64,000 bases of DNA from Labia minor (lineage: Eukaryota; Arthropoda; Insecta; Dermaptera; Spongiphoridae): positions 40,913,851-40,977,850 of the forward strand of contig OY720350.1 of the NCBI GenBank assembly GCA_963082975.1, in the 5' to 3' direction. A model generated the notes under the pieces. The model worked only from the letters and a program-made list of their open reading frames with translations, searched no databases and was not told the DNA's origin. Below are positions 10,851 through 21,692 of the stretch, in pieces. Numbering within the stretch: position 1 is the stretch's first letter; each line of letters opens with the position of its first letter. The position numbers and the translations under genes were made by a program.

Positions 10851-11949
10851 CAATAATTATTAAATTATAGGATATGATGAATAATGTGTTTTATTTTTGT
10901 TTAATATTAAATTTAAAAAAAAAATTGTTTCGAATTCTATTTAAGCTTAAATTAAAAATAATTGTATAAAATATGATCATTATGAATTAAAAGAAGAAGA
11001 AGAAGAATGTTTTAATATATTACACACTGATATTCTGTATTTTTTTCGATTTATATTTTGTAATGCAAATAATTTTATTATTTATTTTTAATTTAATTAA
11101 TAACATCAAGAAGTAGCATAAATTAATTTAAAATAAAATAATAAATTAGTCTTTTTATTAAATGAACTGGGTGGTCCAAAAAATAAACCTCCATATAATT
11201 GACAAAATTTATTTTTTCATTCATCCAAGTTGAATTTTCTATTTTTTTTTTTTTTAATATGGATAGAGAACTTGCATGCTTCCAATTCTCTTCCTTCCTT
11301 CATCCCTCCAATTAAAAAATAGAATTATTACTACAGGTGTGTAACAAATTAACACCTTCCATCCATTTTATTTATAAGATTTGATCCATTATTTATTTTT
11401 ATTTTTTTATAATCAACATAAAAAAATAAATAAAATAGGTATCATGGGAATAATCATCATTTAGATTTTTTTTTTTTTTTTAAATTTAATCATCGATTAA
11501 TCTGGATCACAATGTAGCAGAAGGTTCTCTCATCTGTCCGGAAGAGACAAATCACTTGACAGTCAATCTATCCATCTAATGAGGGCAAGAATCATTAATA
11601 GTAAAATAAAAAAAATTTCAAATTATATTAAATGAATTTATAATTTGTTCAGATTATTCGTAGATAATTTATATATAAAATTTTTTTTTTAATAAAAGTC
11701 TTATTATTTTTTATCCTCACTTGTTTTTTTAATATATAAGTAGTATTTAAGTTAAAACCACCCAAGAAGGGCTAATTTTAATTATTAAAATTAATTATTC
11801 TATCTTAATGATGATTGATAAACATTAATTAACTTAGCCCAAATTAATCAATTTACACATTTATTTATTTTTTTAATCAAATCAAATAATATATTATTAA
11901 TTTTGGTAAGGCTTGAACTTTTTTACAATGTCTTACTTTTAAGTTTATT
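9955..11949. other. AT-rich stretch, no gene seen
   Basis: It starts with a (TA)n run abutting the Tc1 element. A slightly lower-AT segment lies at 10,390-10,620 and another (TA)n run at 10,817-10,848. No terminus, RNA gene or coding segment could be supported. Confidence 0.45.
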
Positions 11950-12060
11950 ACTATCTCGTAAGAGATAGTATTGCGATCACAAAAATTTTCGATGTTGAGA
12001 TTTTGATGTTTTTATACGTTTTGAAGGTTCCTGAATCATTTTCACTAAGGTTGAGAAAAA

Positions 12061-12108
<48 letters not shown>

Positions 12109-12569
12109 GACAAGATTACGCAAAAACGGTTTGAGCTAGAATGATGAAATTTGGTACATGGACATTATTCAAAATTCATAGTTTTCTATCAACTTTTGAG
12201 AAATGTAACTCAACCGGACGAGGGTCGTTACCTACAACGTTTTGATTTTTTGTCCTCTAAAGTGACAGTAAAAATAAAGATATATGTTTGATAATTTTTC
12301 ACATGATTAATGATTGTATAAAACTGCTATATATAGAATTTCAGCTTGATTGAATCGCTGAAAGTACCAGAATTAATTTTTTAACACTGCAAATCTCACG
12401 CGCCAACACGTGACGTGGGGCCATCAACAAAGAGCCAAACATGCCCTGGTTTAATAAATATTATTTATTAATTTTAATTTATAATTTAATTAATTTAAAT
12501 TAATTTAAATTAATATATGTTATTTAATCCTATTCAAATTTGCAAGATAGTCGAGTGGAGACACTCCAG
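11950..12569 (+). repeat. F2 repeat family, near-complete copy
   Basis: The left end is the hairpin ACTATCTC-GTAA-GAGATAGT. A perfect (GT)n microsatellite follows at 12,065-12,100, then ACAAGATTACGCAAAAACGG and the core ATGATGAAATTTGGTAC. The right half has the conserved GAATTTCAGCTTGATTGAAT and CACGCGCCAACACGTGACG segments. The right end is GATAGTCGAGTGGAGACACT-CCAG, whose GAGTG-GAGA-CACTC forms a hairpin. The terminal ACTATCTCG and its complement at the other end make a short subterminal inverted repeat. No coding capacity is seen. Confidence 0.88.
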
Positions 12570-13950
12570 CTTTTTTTTATAAAGTATATTTAAAAATTAA
12601 TTGTTTAATAATTTATATATACTATATATAACAGATTGAAGAGAAAAATTCATTAATGCATTATATTATAATTGTTATATTATAATTGTTAAATAATCTT
12701 TTAGAAATTCATATCACTATTTTTTCTCCCTCTATTCAGTTGTGATGTTATTTTATTCAACCAATTGTATAAAATAATACAAACTTTGTATTATGAAAAC
12801 TACGTTACAAAAACTTTGACGGAAACAAGATTTTATCACTCGACAACAACAGGTATTCATTCTCTAACTATTTGTATATACATTTATATTAGCTGTGTGA
12901 AGCCCGTATCTTTAGGATAACATTTGCATACGTTTATTACAATCTCTCTCTCTCTTTTACTCGATCTAATAAATTTATAATTAACATTCATTAATCAAAT
13001 AATTAATAAAGTTTAATAGTTTTTTTTTTATTCTGAAACATTTGGTGTTTTAATTATGTAACTAAATTTGCAAATATTAAATACTTTCTATACAAAATAA
13101 TATATATTCCTAGATATACATATATACATTTATTTATATATTTTGTTTATCAATATTATTACTTAAAATAATTTATTGAAAAAATTTAATACAAATTTTC
13201 ATTAATATAGTTATCTAAAGTTCATCGAATCTTTGATAAACAAAATTTTTTATTCATACATAAAAATCTCGAAAAATATTTATGAAAACTTAATATATTA
13301 TACTCTTACAACTTTTGAAAGATGTTTTATTTTATTAATATTTATGAATTTCTATTTTATTATTTTTTTTTTTTGTTTAGAATTTTGGTATAACTAATGA
13401 AATATTTAAATTGAAAAATAAAAAGAACACTTAAAAATTATTATTGTATATTCTTTATATACTACCTATTTATAGCTATAATAAATATAAAATAATATAA
13501 ATAATATATATATATATACTTATATATTTTCACACAGGACTCATTTAATCAACAGTCTAGTGGAAATACCTTGAATTTAGAAAAATTGTTAAATTTTTCC
13601 AGAAACAAATTTCAATTTTCAGAACCATTAACTACACAATTGCTTACCATGCAATGCATCTTGCCTGCTTGGGACGTCACGATATTTTCACGATAAGTAA
13701 TTCAAAATGTAAAGTAATTTAAAATGGACTTTGCAATTAAATTTGAAAAGTAGGATTCAAACCTCAACAAATTTACAAAAAATTTAATTAAATTTTAAAA
13801 TTTCTAGACCACAAAATATTAATAAAATAAAAATAATTAATAAAAAAATATAATATATTATATATTATCCATATTATTATATATATAAAAAAAAAAATTA
13901 ATAAATTTTAATTTTCAAAATAAGTTATTGGCATAATAGTCTGCTCCTGT
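12570..13950. other. AT-rich stretch, no gene seen
   Basis: Low-complexity AT-rich DNA. A minus-strand GGTTTGAATCC near 13,755 is a possible B-box scrap, but no A box accompanies it. Confidence 0.4.
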
Positions 13951-13954
13951 ATTA

Positions 13955-14075
13955 ATATAGTACCGGGACCCCGAGCCTCGGCTCGGTACTTAAGTTAAAA
14001 AAAATGATTCATTATTATTGGGTTTGGCTGGTAATATTAATACCTGGGACACCGAGCTGTCGCTCGACCCTTTAA
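13955..14075. repeat. Paired GC-hairpin repeat (h1 + h2)
   Basis: Two GC-rich palindromic motifs stand in AT-rich DNA. h1 (about 13,961-13,988) contains CCGAGCC-TC-GGCTCGG, an almost perfect palindrome. h2 (about 14,042-14,072) contains CGAGC-TGTC-GCTCG within ACCTGGGACACCGAGC. Both recur alone downstream (h2 at 14,940, h1 at 15,480). Their shared GGGAC prefix and hairpin form suggest termini or structural signals of one unrecognised repeat family. Confidence 0.6.
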
Positions 14076-14290
14076 AAAATATTAATCTACAATTAATTAT
14101 TTATTACAATTATTAAATGTTGCATCATTGCATCAATCTGATTAAAATGAATTGAACTGGGGTCCTCAATAATACAAACAAACAATTTTAGCTAGCATAA
14201 TAAGATTAATCCAAGTAATATCGTCTATTTCTATTCGACACTATTTTCAGTTATGAAATGAACAGTCAGTAGAGAGTAAAAAAATTGTAA

Positions 14291-14456
14291 TTGAAGACCG
14301 TTGTTTTTAAAAATAATTAAATTATTTTATAGATTATAAAATAAAAATTATTGTATTAACATTAAAAATATTGAAATAAAAAAATAATAGTTTGATTTAA
14401 TAAACTAAAATATTATAAACATTTTTAATGTGAATTTCTCAGGGAGGTAGGGAGCC
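14291..14456 (+). repeat. Interspersed repeat shared with the piggyBac interior
   Basis: This segment starts GAAGACCGTTG and runs through AAATTATTTTATAGATTATA to ATTATAAACATTTTTAATG and GGGAGGTAGGGAG. It is closely similar to 44,309-44,482. The second copy lies inside the piggyBac element, so the family is mobile or was captured. There is no coding content, and I do not recognise the family. Confidence 0.7.
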
Positions 14457-14733
14457 CAATTCATTTAACCATCCATGTTGTATAAGGAATCTTAATTTCT
14501 TAACACTCCGTTTTTTCAAATTTAAAATAGAGGGAGAGAAAGAGTTTCAATTATATTCGAATAGTCTATATATTCTATATATGAGTATTTTTTTTTTCTG
14601 AATTTAATACCAAGTTGATTTTCAAAATTTTCTATTCTTTATGCATATGATTGATTACATGTGTTAAAATTTAAACAAATTCAAATATTCTAATTTATAA
14701 ATTTATATAAAATTTAATATTATTTTTTCGAGA

Positions 14734-14842
14734 CTAATGGCAAATACCGGTGGCCCTAGTCAGAGCAAGAGAAGACTCCTTTTGGTAGCGGCCCAGTCGA
14801 TGATGTTATATGGATCGGAGATTTGGGCTTTACAACTATATT
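14734..14842 (+). pseudogene. R1/jockey-like LINE relic: fragment of reverse transcriptase thumb region
   Basis: Translation in the plus frame from 14,734 gives LMANTGGPSQSKRRLLLVAA followed by QSMMLYGSEIWA. This matches the conserved segment downstream of the RT palm in R1/jockey-type LINEs ('LMxNxGGPxxxKRRLL...LLYGAxIWA'). Only about 35 codons remain, uninterrupted, with AT-rich non-coding DNA on both sides. It is therefore an isolated fossil fragment. Confidence 0.7.
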
Positions 14843-14935
14843 TTAAGTGAAAAAATGATTTCTTGGTTATATAAAAATTAAAATATGATTCTTTATATCT
14901 TTATTATACAGAAAAGTAGGCGTGTTAATATAAAA

Positions 14936-15510
14936 TATATACCTGGGACACCGAACTATCACTCGACCCTTTAACCAATTTATACAATTTATTTTTATAT
15001 ACTTTAAAAATTTTACAATTTTTTAATTATTTATTATAATTGTTAAATGGGATTTCTAAAAATGACCCATTAAAAATTTGTTTCCTAAAATGTTTCAAAT
15101 TAATTAAAATAAATTGTATAAATGTTCATTTATAAAATCTATATATCTGTGAGTTTGTTTTTCGATTTTTTAAATTTTGATTTTGGATTCGATTAGAGCT
15201 TAAAATGTGTAAATAAATGTAGAGTGGTCTTGGTTTTTTTAAAATTCGTTTGGGAACATGGTCAAATCGGCAGTCAAAGTTGAAAATTCCCCATATATTA
15301 TAACTACTGTAATTAGTATTATTATAATGTAAAATTATAAAGAAAAAATGTTTAGACATTATTATAGACATTTTCATTCTGTAAATTAAATAATTTTATT
15401 TCATTTAAATAAATATCTATTTTTAAATATTTTTTTCTCTCTACATTATTTATCTAATTCTCACAATATATTAAGATCATACCGGGACCCCGAGCCTCGG
15501 CTCTGTAATT
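14936..15510. repeat. Single h2 and h1 GC-hairpin copies
   Basis: A mutated h2 motif (ACCTGGGACACCGAACTATC) lies at about 14,941-14,972, and an h1 motif (CCGGGACCCCGAGCCTCGGC) at about 15,482-15,503. Flanking A-rich and TTCATTATTATTG sequence also matches the 13.96-kb copy. The order is reversed relative to that copy, as if two units were interleaved or rearranged. The 83-codon minus-strand frame in between (15,126-15,377) is AT-biased and unsupported. Confidence 0.5.
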
Positions 15511-15584
15511 AAGTTAAAAAAAAAAAATTCATTATTATTGATAAATATATATCGTAATTTATAATTATAAAATATTATTAAAAT

Positions 15585-15722
15585 ATATATTTTTAATTTT
15601 ATTTCGAAATTAAATAAAAAATTTTAAAATATTTTAAATATAAAAAAAATATATATTTTTAATTTTATTTCGAAATTAAATAAAAAATTTTAAAATATTT
15701 TAAATATAAAAAAAATATTAAT
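15585..15722. repeat. 67-bp tandem duplication, third copy at 16,137-16,205
   Basis: A unit containing TTTTAATTTTATTTCGAAAT and AAATTTTAAAATATTTTAAA occurs twice in tandem here and once more about 500 bp downstream, where it is again followed by AATATTAATACAA. The downstream flanks (a gene-free stretch with TTGATGTCATC-like phrases) are also loosely shared. The whole 15.58-16.30 kb block therefore looks like a duplicated repeat enclosing the SINE head at 15.95 kb. Confidence 0.75.
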
Positions 15723-15944
15723 ACAATATTCTTTAAAAAAAGGCGGGAGTCAAATTTCAATATAAATGTCATTTGTGATGTCATCAATATATAAATTAAT
15801 AATAAATAATATTAATAAATATTAAATTTAATAAAAGAACAATGAATAAATAAATATAAAATAGTAATTTATTAAAATGTAAACAATAGATAAAAAGAAA
15901 AAAAATAACAAATTCATTATTTTCATTTTCATTTTTAAATAACG

Positions 15945-16015
15945 ATTCACCCGGCGAGTTTCGAACCGACGAAATCCACTCGTTAAAACATCTCTCTAGC
16001 CACTGTACTATATAT
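15945..16015 (-). mobile_element. tRNA-derived SINE head or tRNA pseudogene
   Basis: On the minus strand the segment reads AGTACAGTGGCTAGAGAGAT, a good A-box region (TGGCTAGAGAGAT). About 30 bp later comes GGTTCGAAACTCGCCGGGTG, a good B box. Spacing and order match a polymerase III tRNA promoter. A clean acceptor stem is not visible, so a SINE head is more likely than a working tRNA. Confidence 0.55.
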
Positions 16016-16299
16016 GTTTAGATAAAAAATTGTCATTTTTTTACTGTCTTAGCAGGCAGATTTGATGTTTTTTATTTTATTTTTTTTTTTTTTGAGAGAG
16101 ATTAATAAATATCTATATATATTTTATTAAAAATAAATATTTTTAATTTTATTTCGAAATTAAATAATAAATTTTAAAATATTTTAAATAAAAAAAAATA
16201 TTAATACAAATAAAAATGGAGGCCAATTTTGACGTTTTCCATATATAATTTTCAATTAAGAAATTAATAATGAAGCTGAATGTTTCAAGAGATATCATC

Positions 16300-17504
16300 A
16301 ATAAAACTTAATTTTTCTTTATAAATACTATATCTAGTGTGAATTTGAAAAAAATCGTTAGAGCGGTTTTTGAGAACCAATATATATAGATAGATAGATA
16401 TATACAATTTTAGCTAGCATAATAAGATAAGATATGTTGATGGCTATAAGAAAATAGGGCATAAATAAAAAAATGTAAGTATTTATTGAATTGTAAATAT
16501 AGATAGGTGTATAACCATAGGTTTAGGAACAAATGGGAGAGAATTTGCAAGGAAAAAATAAAAAAAAATTTAAAAGATAAAAAGAATAAAAAAAAAGAAA
16601 CTTTAGTTTGTTAAAGTTGTCAATTAAGTTCGCCATCTGTGAAATTTAATTAAAAAAAAATAACTAAAGAAGTAAACCGTTGATGATGAATCCATTCATT
16701 TAACGAATCATATTTTTTTTTCAAAAATAGAAAGAAAAAAAAAAAAGAAAAATAATTTAATTTTTTTTCCTTGTTCTATTCTCAGTGAGTTGCTTTTCGA
16801 CCTGATAATTTAACCGGTTCCTTTAAAACCAGAGGAAGAAACTCCGTTAAATAAAAAAAATTCTCTACCTTATTTACATACATATTAATATATCTATATC
16901 TGTATTGGTTGATAATATTTGTATAGTAATTATGTTAATAGAATAGGTTTTATTAATTAGAACCAGTTTACTTTAAAAAGGCGCGCCGAGTGCCTCTGGA
17001 ACGTTTCAGTTACGTATAAATCGATAAAATAACAAATTGCTGTCTGATTAAATACCATGTAAAACAGGAAAAGGGATTTTTTTTTTAATTTTTGGAATTT
17101 TTGTTTTTTGAAAATGAGTGAAGGAGTTAAAGATTCGTTGATGGTCTATCTCAATATGATTTATAGATTAAGCAGACTTTTATTTAATATATATTTATAT
17201 ATATGTACCACCTTTAAATATTTATAAAGTTCAAAATATTGAAAAAAAAAATCTTTAGATATTTTATTTTAATTTTATTATCTTTAATGTGTATTAAAAT
17301 TTGTAAAAGAATTTATTATTAAATAAATAAAAATAAATTATAAATAAATTAAAAAAATAAAAAAATCTACATTTTACATAGTTATATATATAATCTGCTC
17401 CGAAGTAATACGTATTATTTGATTGAAATAATAAATTGTAATAGATTTTCACTTATTTGATTTATAAAACCAAAACTATAATTTTTTTAAACTTATTTGG
17501 TGTC
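16300..17504. other. AT-rich stretch, no gene seen
   Basis: It contains a short TAGA-type run at about 16,383-16,400, and a 24-bp phrase (ACAATTTTAGCTAGCATAATA...) shared with 14,181. A small GC patch lies at about 16,975-17,010 (AAAAGGCGCGCCGAGTGCCT). Nothing could be annotated as a gene. Confidence 0.4.
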
Positions 17505-17512
17505 CTCATAAC

Positions 17513-17785
17513 CAGTGGTGTATTGGGAGGGGAACGCGGGGGAACGACGTTCCCTTACCTTTTTTCAGAACCGGAACGCGTTCCAGTACTTTTTCATGTC
17601 CCGACAACAACTCCCACTTAAATCTACTGTTAGAATTTCTTTTTTTTTGTGTTCGTTAATATTTTGTATAGTAAGAATAAGAAAAAATAAAATCTTAGAT
17701 GGAAAAAAATAGTTTGCTGAAAATATGACTTTTTTTTGCTCCCATTATGCGTTTCCTTACTTCTTATTTTACTAATACATCACTG
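17513..17785. mobile_element. Complete hAT-family MITE (273 bp) with perfect 8-bp target duplication
   Basis: The element starts CAGTGGTGTATT and ends AATACATCACTG, giving 12-bp terminal inverted repeats with one mismatch. The flanking octamer CTCATAAC is repeated exactly at 17,505-17,512 and 17,786-17,793, the 8-bp target duplication typical of hAT elements. The left subterminal region holds GC-rich palindromes (GGGAACGACGTTCCC and GGAACGCGTTCC), plausible transposase-binding sites. The 65-codon frame inside is incidental, and no transposase is encoded. Confidence 0.93.
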
Positions 17786-17793
17786 CTCATAAC

Positions 17794-18745
17794 CACCACA
17801 AATTTAAATAAATTCAAATACTTATTTTTTTAATTTAAATTTGATTTCATTTAATCTTATGAGGCATAATAATTGATGAACAAAAATATTGAATGTTCAA
17901 AGAGAGACTAGATTTCATCTAATGTTGTCCAATTTAGCCTTAATCCGCAATCATATTCACATAAGATTTGAAAAGCTTATAAGTTGAGTTCTACCTCAGT
18001 CCATAAGTTGCATGATAAATAATAATAATCAAATAATACTTATTTTAATATTATAATTAAACATTCTAACTTTAATGTATTATAATTGAACTCATATTTC
18101 TTGATTTAATAGCAAGATGTTTTTTAAAATTTTCTATTTTATTTGCATATGATTATATGTGTTAAAATTTAAACAAATTCAAATTTTTTAATTTATATAC
18201 CATATAATATTATTTTTTTTTATTAATATCGCATCTAAAAAGAGAATTTATTAAAAATAATAAATAAAAAAAACATTTTAATAAATTATAATAGAATATA
18301 ATAATTTTGATTTTTCCAACAAATTTAAAATATTTGCCCAATTTTAAAAAGACAAAAATTTAAAACAACTCTATATTATTTCGCTAAAAAATCATATTTT
18401 ACAATAATTTTTATATTATCTATATTTAAATCATTTTTACTCCTAAAATATAGTAGTAATAAATAATTAAGTAATTAAACTAAAAATAAAGAAAGATAAT
18501 ATAATCTAGTCATTTTAATTGACGTTTTAAAAATATTTTTGACTTCATTATAAAATTAAAAATTAATTTCTCTGGTTAAGCTATTTTTAAGTCTATAACG
18601 TCACAATTTTTGAGAGAGACATAACAAAATCTAAGGTTACTTTTGCATTCTAGAGGTGAAAAATTTTAAATTCTGAGCAATATGCAGACAAAACCCTTTT
18701 ATATATAGATAGATATAACATATTGTTTGTTTGTTCGGTTTTTTA
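17794..18745. other. AT-rich stretch, no gene seen
   Basis: Low-complexity AT-rich DNA without recognisable termini or coding sequence. Confidence 0.45.
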
Positions 18746-19514
18746 TATTATAACGTTTTATTACGTTTTTCTTAACTTCCCTTGGCGTCTGTCTCTCTGT
18801 CTGTCTGCCTGTTCGATCTTTTGACAAATTGAAATGGATTTTTCATCATCTTAATATTGAGATAGACTTTTGAAAATTTTTATAGATATTTCAATCGATC
18901 CCTAGAAGGTATAGAATAAATATAATTGAATTATAATTAATTAATATCAATATAATTAGCGATTAATTTCTTTTAGTAACTAACTCCTTTTGTATTGATC
19001 CAATTAATTTTTTTTCACCGGATTTTGAATCATAAATATTGATTACAGGATAGATTTTCATTTTGATTGTAATTAAGAATATTTTATAGCATTAAAATTA
19101 CTGATGAATACTTATTAATCAGTTGTAGCGGCAATGAAGAGGGTTTTCCCCTCAAATGGCATAGAGAAAAGATCATTTTTTTTATATATGTCCCCGAAAG
19201 AAAAAACAAAACAATAACCTTTTTTATGATTACAATATGAATACAATATTCTAAATACATATATAAAATCTCATATTAATAAAAATTATTTATTCATAAA
19301 TATAATATAATAATTATTATTTAGTAATAAAATTTACTTAACATAAATACATAAAATCAATTTTAGAAGATTAATATATTTGTATTTTATTCAATTTGCA
19401 AATTTTCGTATAACTTCATCTTTTCTATTTCTCTTGTTATATTAAATAAATTTATCAAATTAAAATTGGACTAAAAAGAATAAAATAATATAAATATCGT
19501 ATCTATATATATTA

Positions 19515-19690
19515 TATATGGATGATAGCTCTATAAAGAACGTAAATTGCATAGAAATCAAATGAAAACGAAAAGCTCTCAACGTTTTTCGTTGAATATG
19601 AAGCAATTCATCCATAAACTTTGTCAAGCATATAGAACAATTATTTTATTCTTTTTAGTCCATGATAAAAACGTTATTTCATAAAAAAAT
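19515..19690 (+). repeat. F3-related fragment in left arm of foldback
   Basis: It contains GATAGCTCTATAAAGAACG and TTGCATAGAAATC from one F3 end, then CAACGTTTTTCGTTGAATAT and the flank TTTATTCTTTTTAGTCCAT shared with 20,800 and 49,840. The F3 core is missing. Confidence 0.6.
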
Positions 19691-20278
19691 TTTATATTTA
19701 TATTTTTAATTATAAATTTATCATTTTTTTAAATACATTATAATAAATACTTTTATCTTTAAAACAAAATAGTAAAAAATATTTAATTTACTGCATCATT
19801 TGTACATTAATATTCAATTTTTTTTTTATATTATATAACTGTTGGAATATCAAAATGATTTTAGTATCAATATAACTCTTGTTTAAAAATATGCTTACCT
19901 GTTCATATATTTACTTTTACTTTATTAAGATGTATAATTTTTAAGGTCAAAAGAAAACAAATAAATAAGTATATATTATATAATTATTGTTTCCGTTCTT
20001 TTTAAAATATCTACTTATAGTATTGATAGGTTGTAAAAAGGAAATGTCTTATTTAAAATCATTGATAATTAAGTTTTGTCAAGGAAAAAATTAAATGGTT
20101 AAAAAATTTAAATATGTAAATGTTTTTTTTTGTTTTTTACTTTTTATGGAAAGATATATATATTACTTTAAATAGGGAGTTCTTCATTATGAACTTTGTA
20201 TTTTGATACATACTAGTATATATTAATATATTTATACATAAATTTCTAATAAATATGATAGATCAGAGATGAAAAAAT

Positions 20279-20577
20279 CTGGAGTGTCTCCACTCGACTA
20301 TCTCGCAATTTTACGATGAGTTTAGGAAAAAAAATTGAAAACTTCCGGATGAGCTATATTTCTCAAAAACTGATAGAAAATTACGAATTTTGAATAATGC
20401 CCGTGTACCAAATTTTATTATTCTAGCTTATACCGTTTTTGCGTAATCTTGCCTACATTCACACATACACACACACAGACATACATTTTTCTCTACCTAA
20501 CGTATAAAAACAACAAAATCTCGAAATCGAAAATTTTCGTGATCGCAATACTATCTCTGGCGAAATAATAGTTCATA
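20279..20577 (-). repeat. F2 repeat family copy with internal deletion
   Basis: The right-end hairpin (CTGGAGTGTCTCCACTCGAC) and the left end (GCAATACTATCTCTGGCG) are both present. About 300 bp of the right half (the segment with CAGCTTGATTGAATCGC) is missing. The core with the CA-rich microsatellite (20,460-20,480) is kept. It sits in the loop of the foldback structure. Confidence 0.8.
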
Positions 20578-20880
20578 GTTCGAAAGTCCATTATATAGTA
20601 TAAATGTGAAGGGTGGGTCAAAATAAGGTCGATCGAGCATACTTAAGTAAATAAGAAAAATTATATACCATCATGAAGTTTGTCCTCCACTGTAATAAAT
20701 GAATTAATTTTTCATCTTTAAAATATTCATTTAATATTTGTTTTCATACAACAATAATATAAATATACAATTTTTTTTATAAAATAACGTTTTTCCAATG
20801 GACTAAAAAGAATAAAATAATTTTTCTATAAGCTTGACAAAGTTTATGGATGAATTGCTTCATATTCAACGAAAAACGTT

Positions 20881-21249
20881 GGGCGCATTTTGTTTAATTT
20901 ATTTATATGAACAATCAAGTCAAATTTTTGTAATAATAACAATTTTATTAAACACATAAACTGACAAATTTTTTTATCATGCAATAAAATTGATAATTTA
21001 AGAGCTAAGAAATTAATCTTTTGTTATTTTTCACTGTAATATACTTATATCAAACTATGTATCAAAATTTAAAAGAATTTTTATTAAATTTACATATTAT
21101 CAATCAAAATCAAAATGGTTGATTATATTTGCAGAAATAGTGTTACTTGATAATTAAGTGTTTTAGTGTGGTATGTATCTTAGGATATATATATATATAT
21201 GAATTATAGCTCTATAAAGGAAGTTAATTGCATAGAACTAAATGCGCCC
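20881..21249. mobile_element. F3 MITE-like element (369 bp)
   Basis: It is bounded by GGGCGCATTTTGTTTAA on the left and AACTAAATGCGCCC on the right, an inverted repeat. The inverted symmetry extends outward into CAACGAAAAACGTT and AACGTTTTCGTTG. A near-identical core in the opposite orientation occupies 49,400-49,770. No coding sequence is present, and no clear target duplication could be separated from the extended inverted repeat. Confidence 0.7.
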
Positions 21250-21692
21250 AACGTTTTCGTTGAATAGAAAATTTACTCAAATTGAATAAAACAAAAAATA
21301 TATTAATCTTCCAAAATTGATTTTATGCATTTATGTTAAGTAAATACTATTATTGAATAATAATTATTATATTATATTTATAAATAAATAATTTTTATTA
21401 ATATGAGATTTTATAAATGTATATATATATAATTATATACATTAATATATATATATATATATATATATAAATGTATATTTTATAAATATATAAATATTCT
21501 CTTCATAAAAAAGGTTATTCTATTGTTTTGTTTCCTTTCTATCGGGGACATATATAAAAAAAAATCTTTTCTCTGTGCCATCTGAGGGGAAGAAACCCCT
21601 CCTCATTGTCGATACAACTAATTACTAAGAATTCATCATTAATTTTCAGAGAGACAGACGCCAAGTGAAGTTAAGAAAAACGTTATAATAAT

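Larger units (their letters stand above)
18746..21692. mobile_element. Large foldback (long inverted repeat) composite element
   Basis: The outer ends are inverted copies of TTATAACGTTTT...CTTAACTTC...TTGGCGTCTGTCTCTCTG (18,748-18,802 against 21,650-21,690). Further in, 19,085-19,400 pairs with 21,262-21,625 (for example CCCCTCAAATGGCATAGAGA against its near complement), and 19,590-19,690 pairs with 20,765-20,870. The arms are interrupted by indels (about 300 bp extra in the left arm near 18,800-19,085) and the loop is about 1.1 kb. The right arm carries an F3 element and the loop a shortened F2 copy. No transposase is encoded. It resembles a foldback-type or palindromic MITE, or two F4-type units inserted head to head. 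Confidence 0.65.

Noticed and set aside
11950..12569. CRISPR-like or satellite array interpretation of the F1 and F2 copies
   Set aside because: Copies are dispersed over 60 kb in both orientations with unrelated flanks and no regular spacer lengths. The DNA is eukaryotic.
13745..13770. B-box-like GGTTTGAATCC on the minus strand
   Set aside because: Isolated, AT-rich context, no A box or body.
18746..21692. LTR retrotransposon interpretation of the paired arms
   Set aside because: The repeats are inverted, not direct, and no gag/pol homology lies between them.
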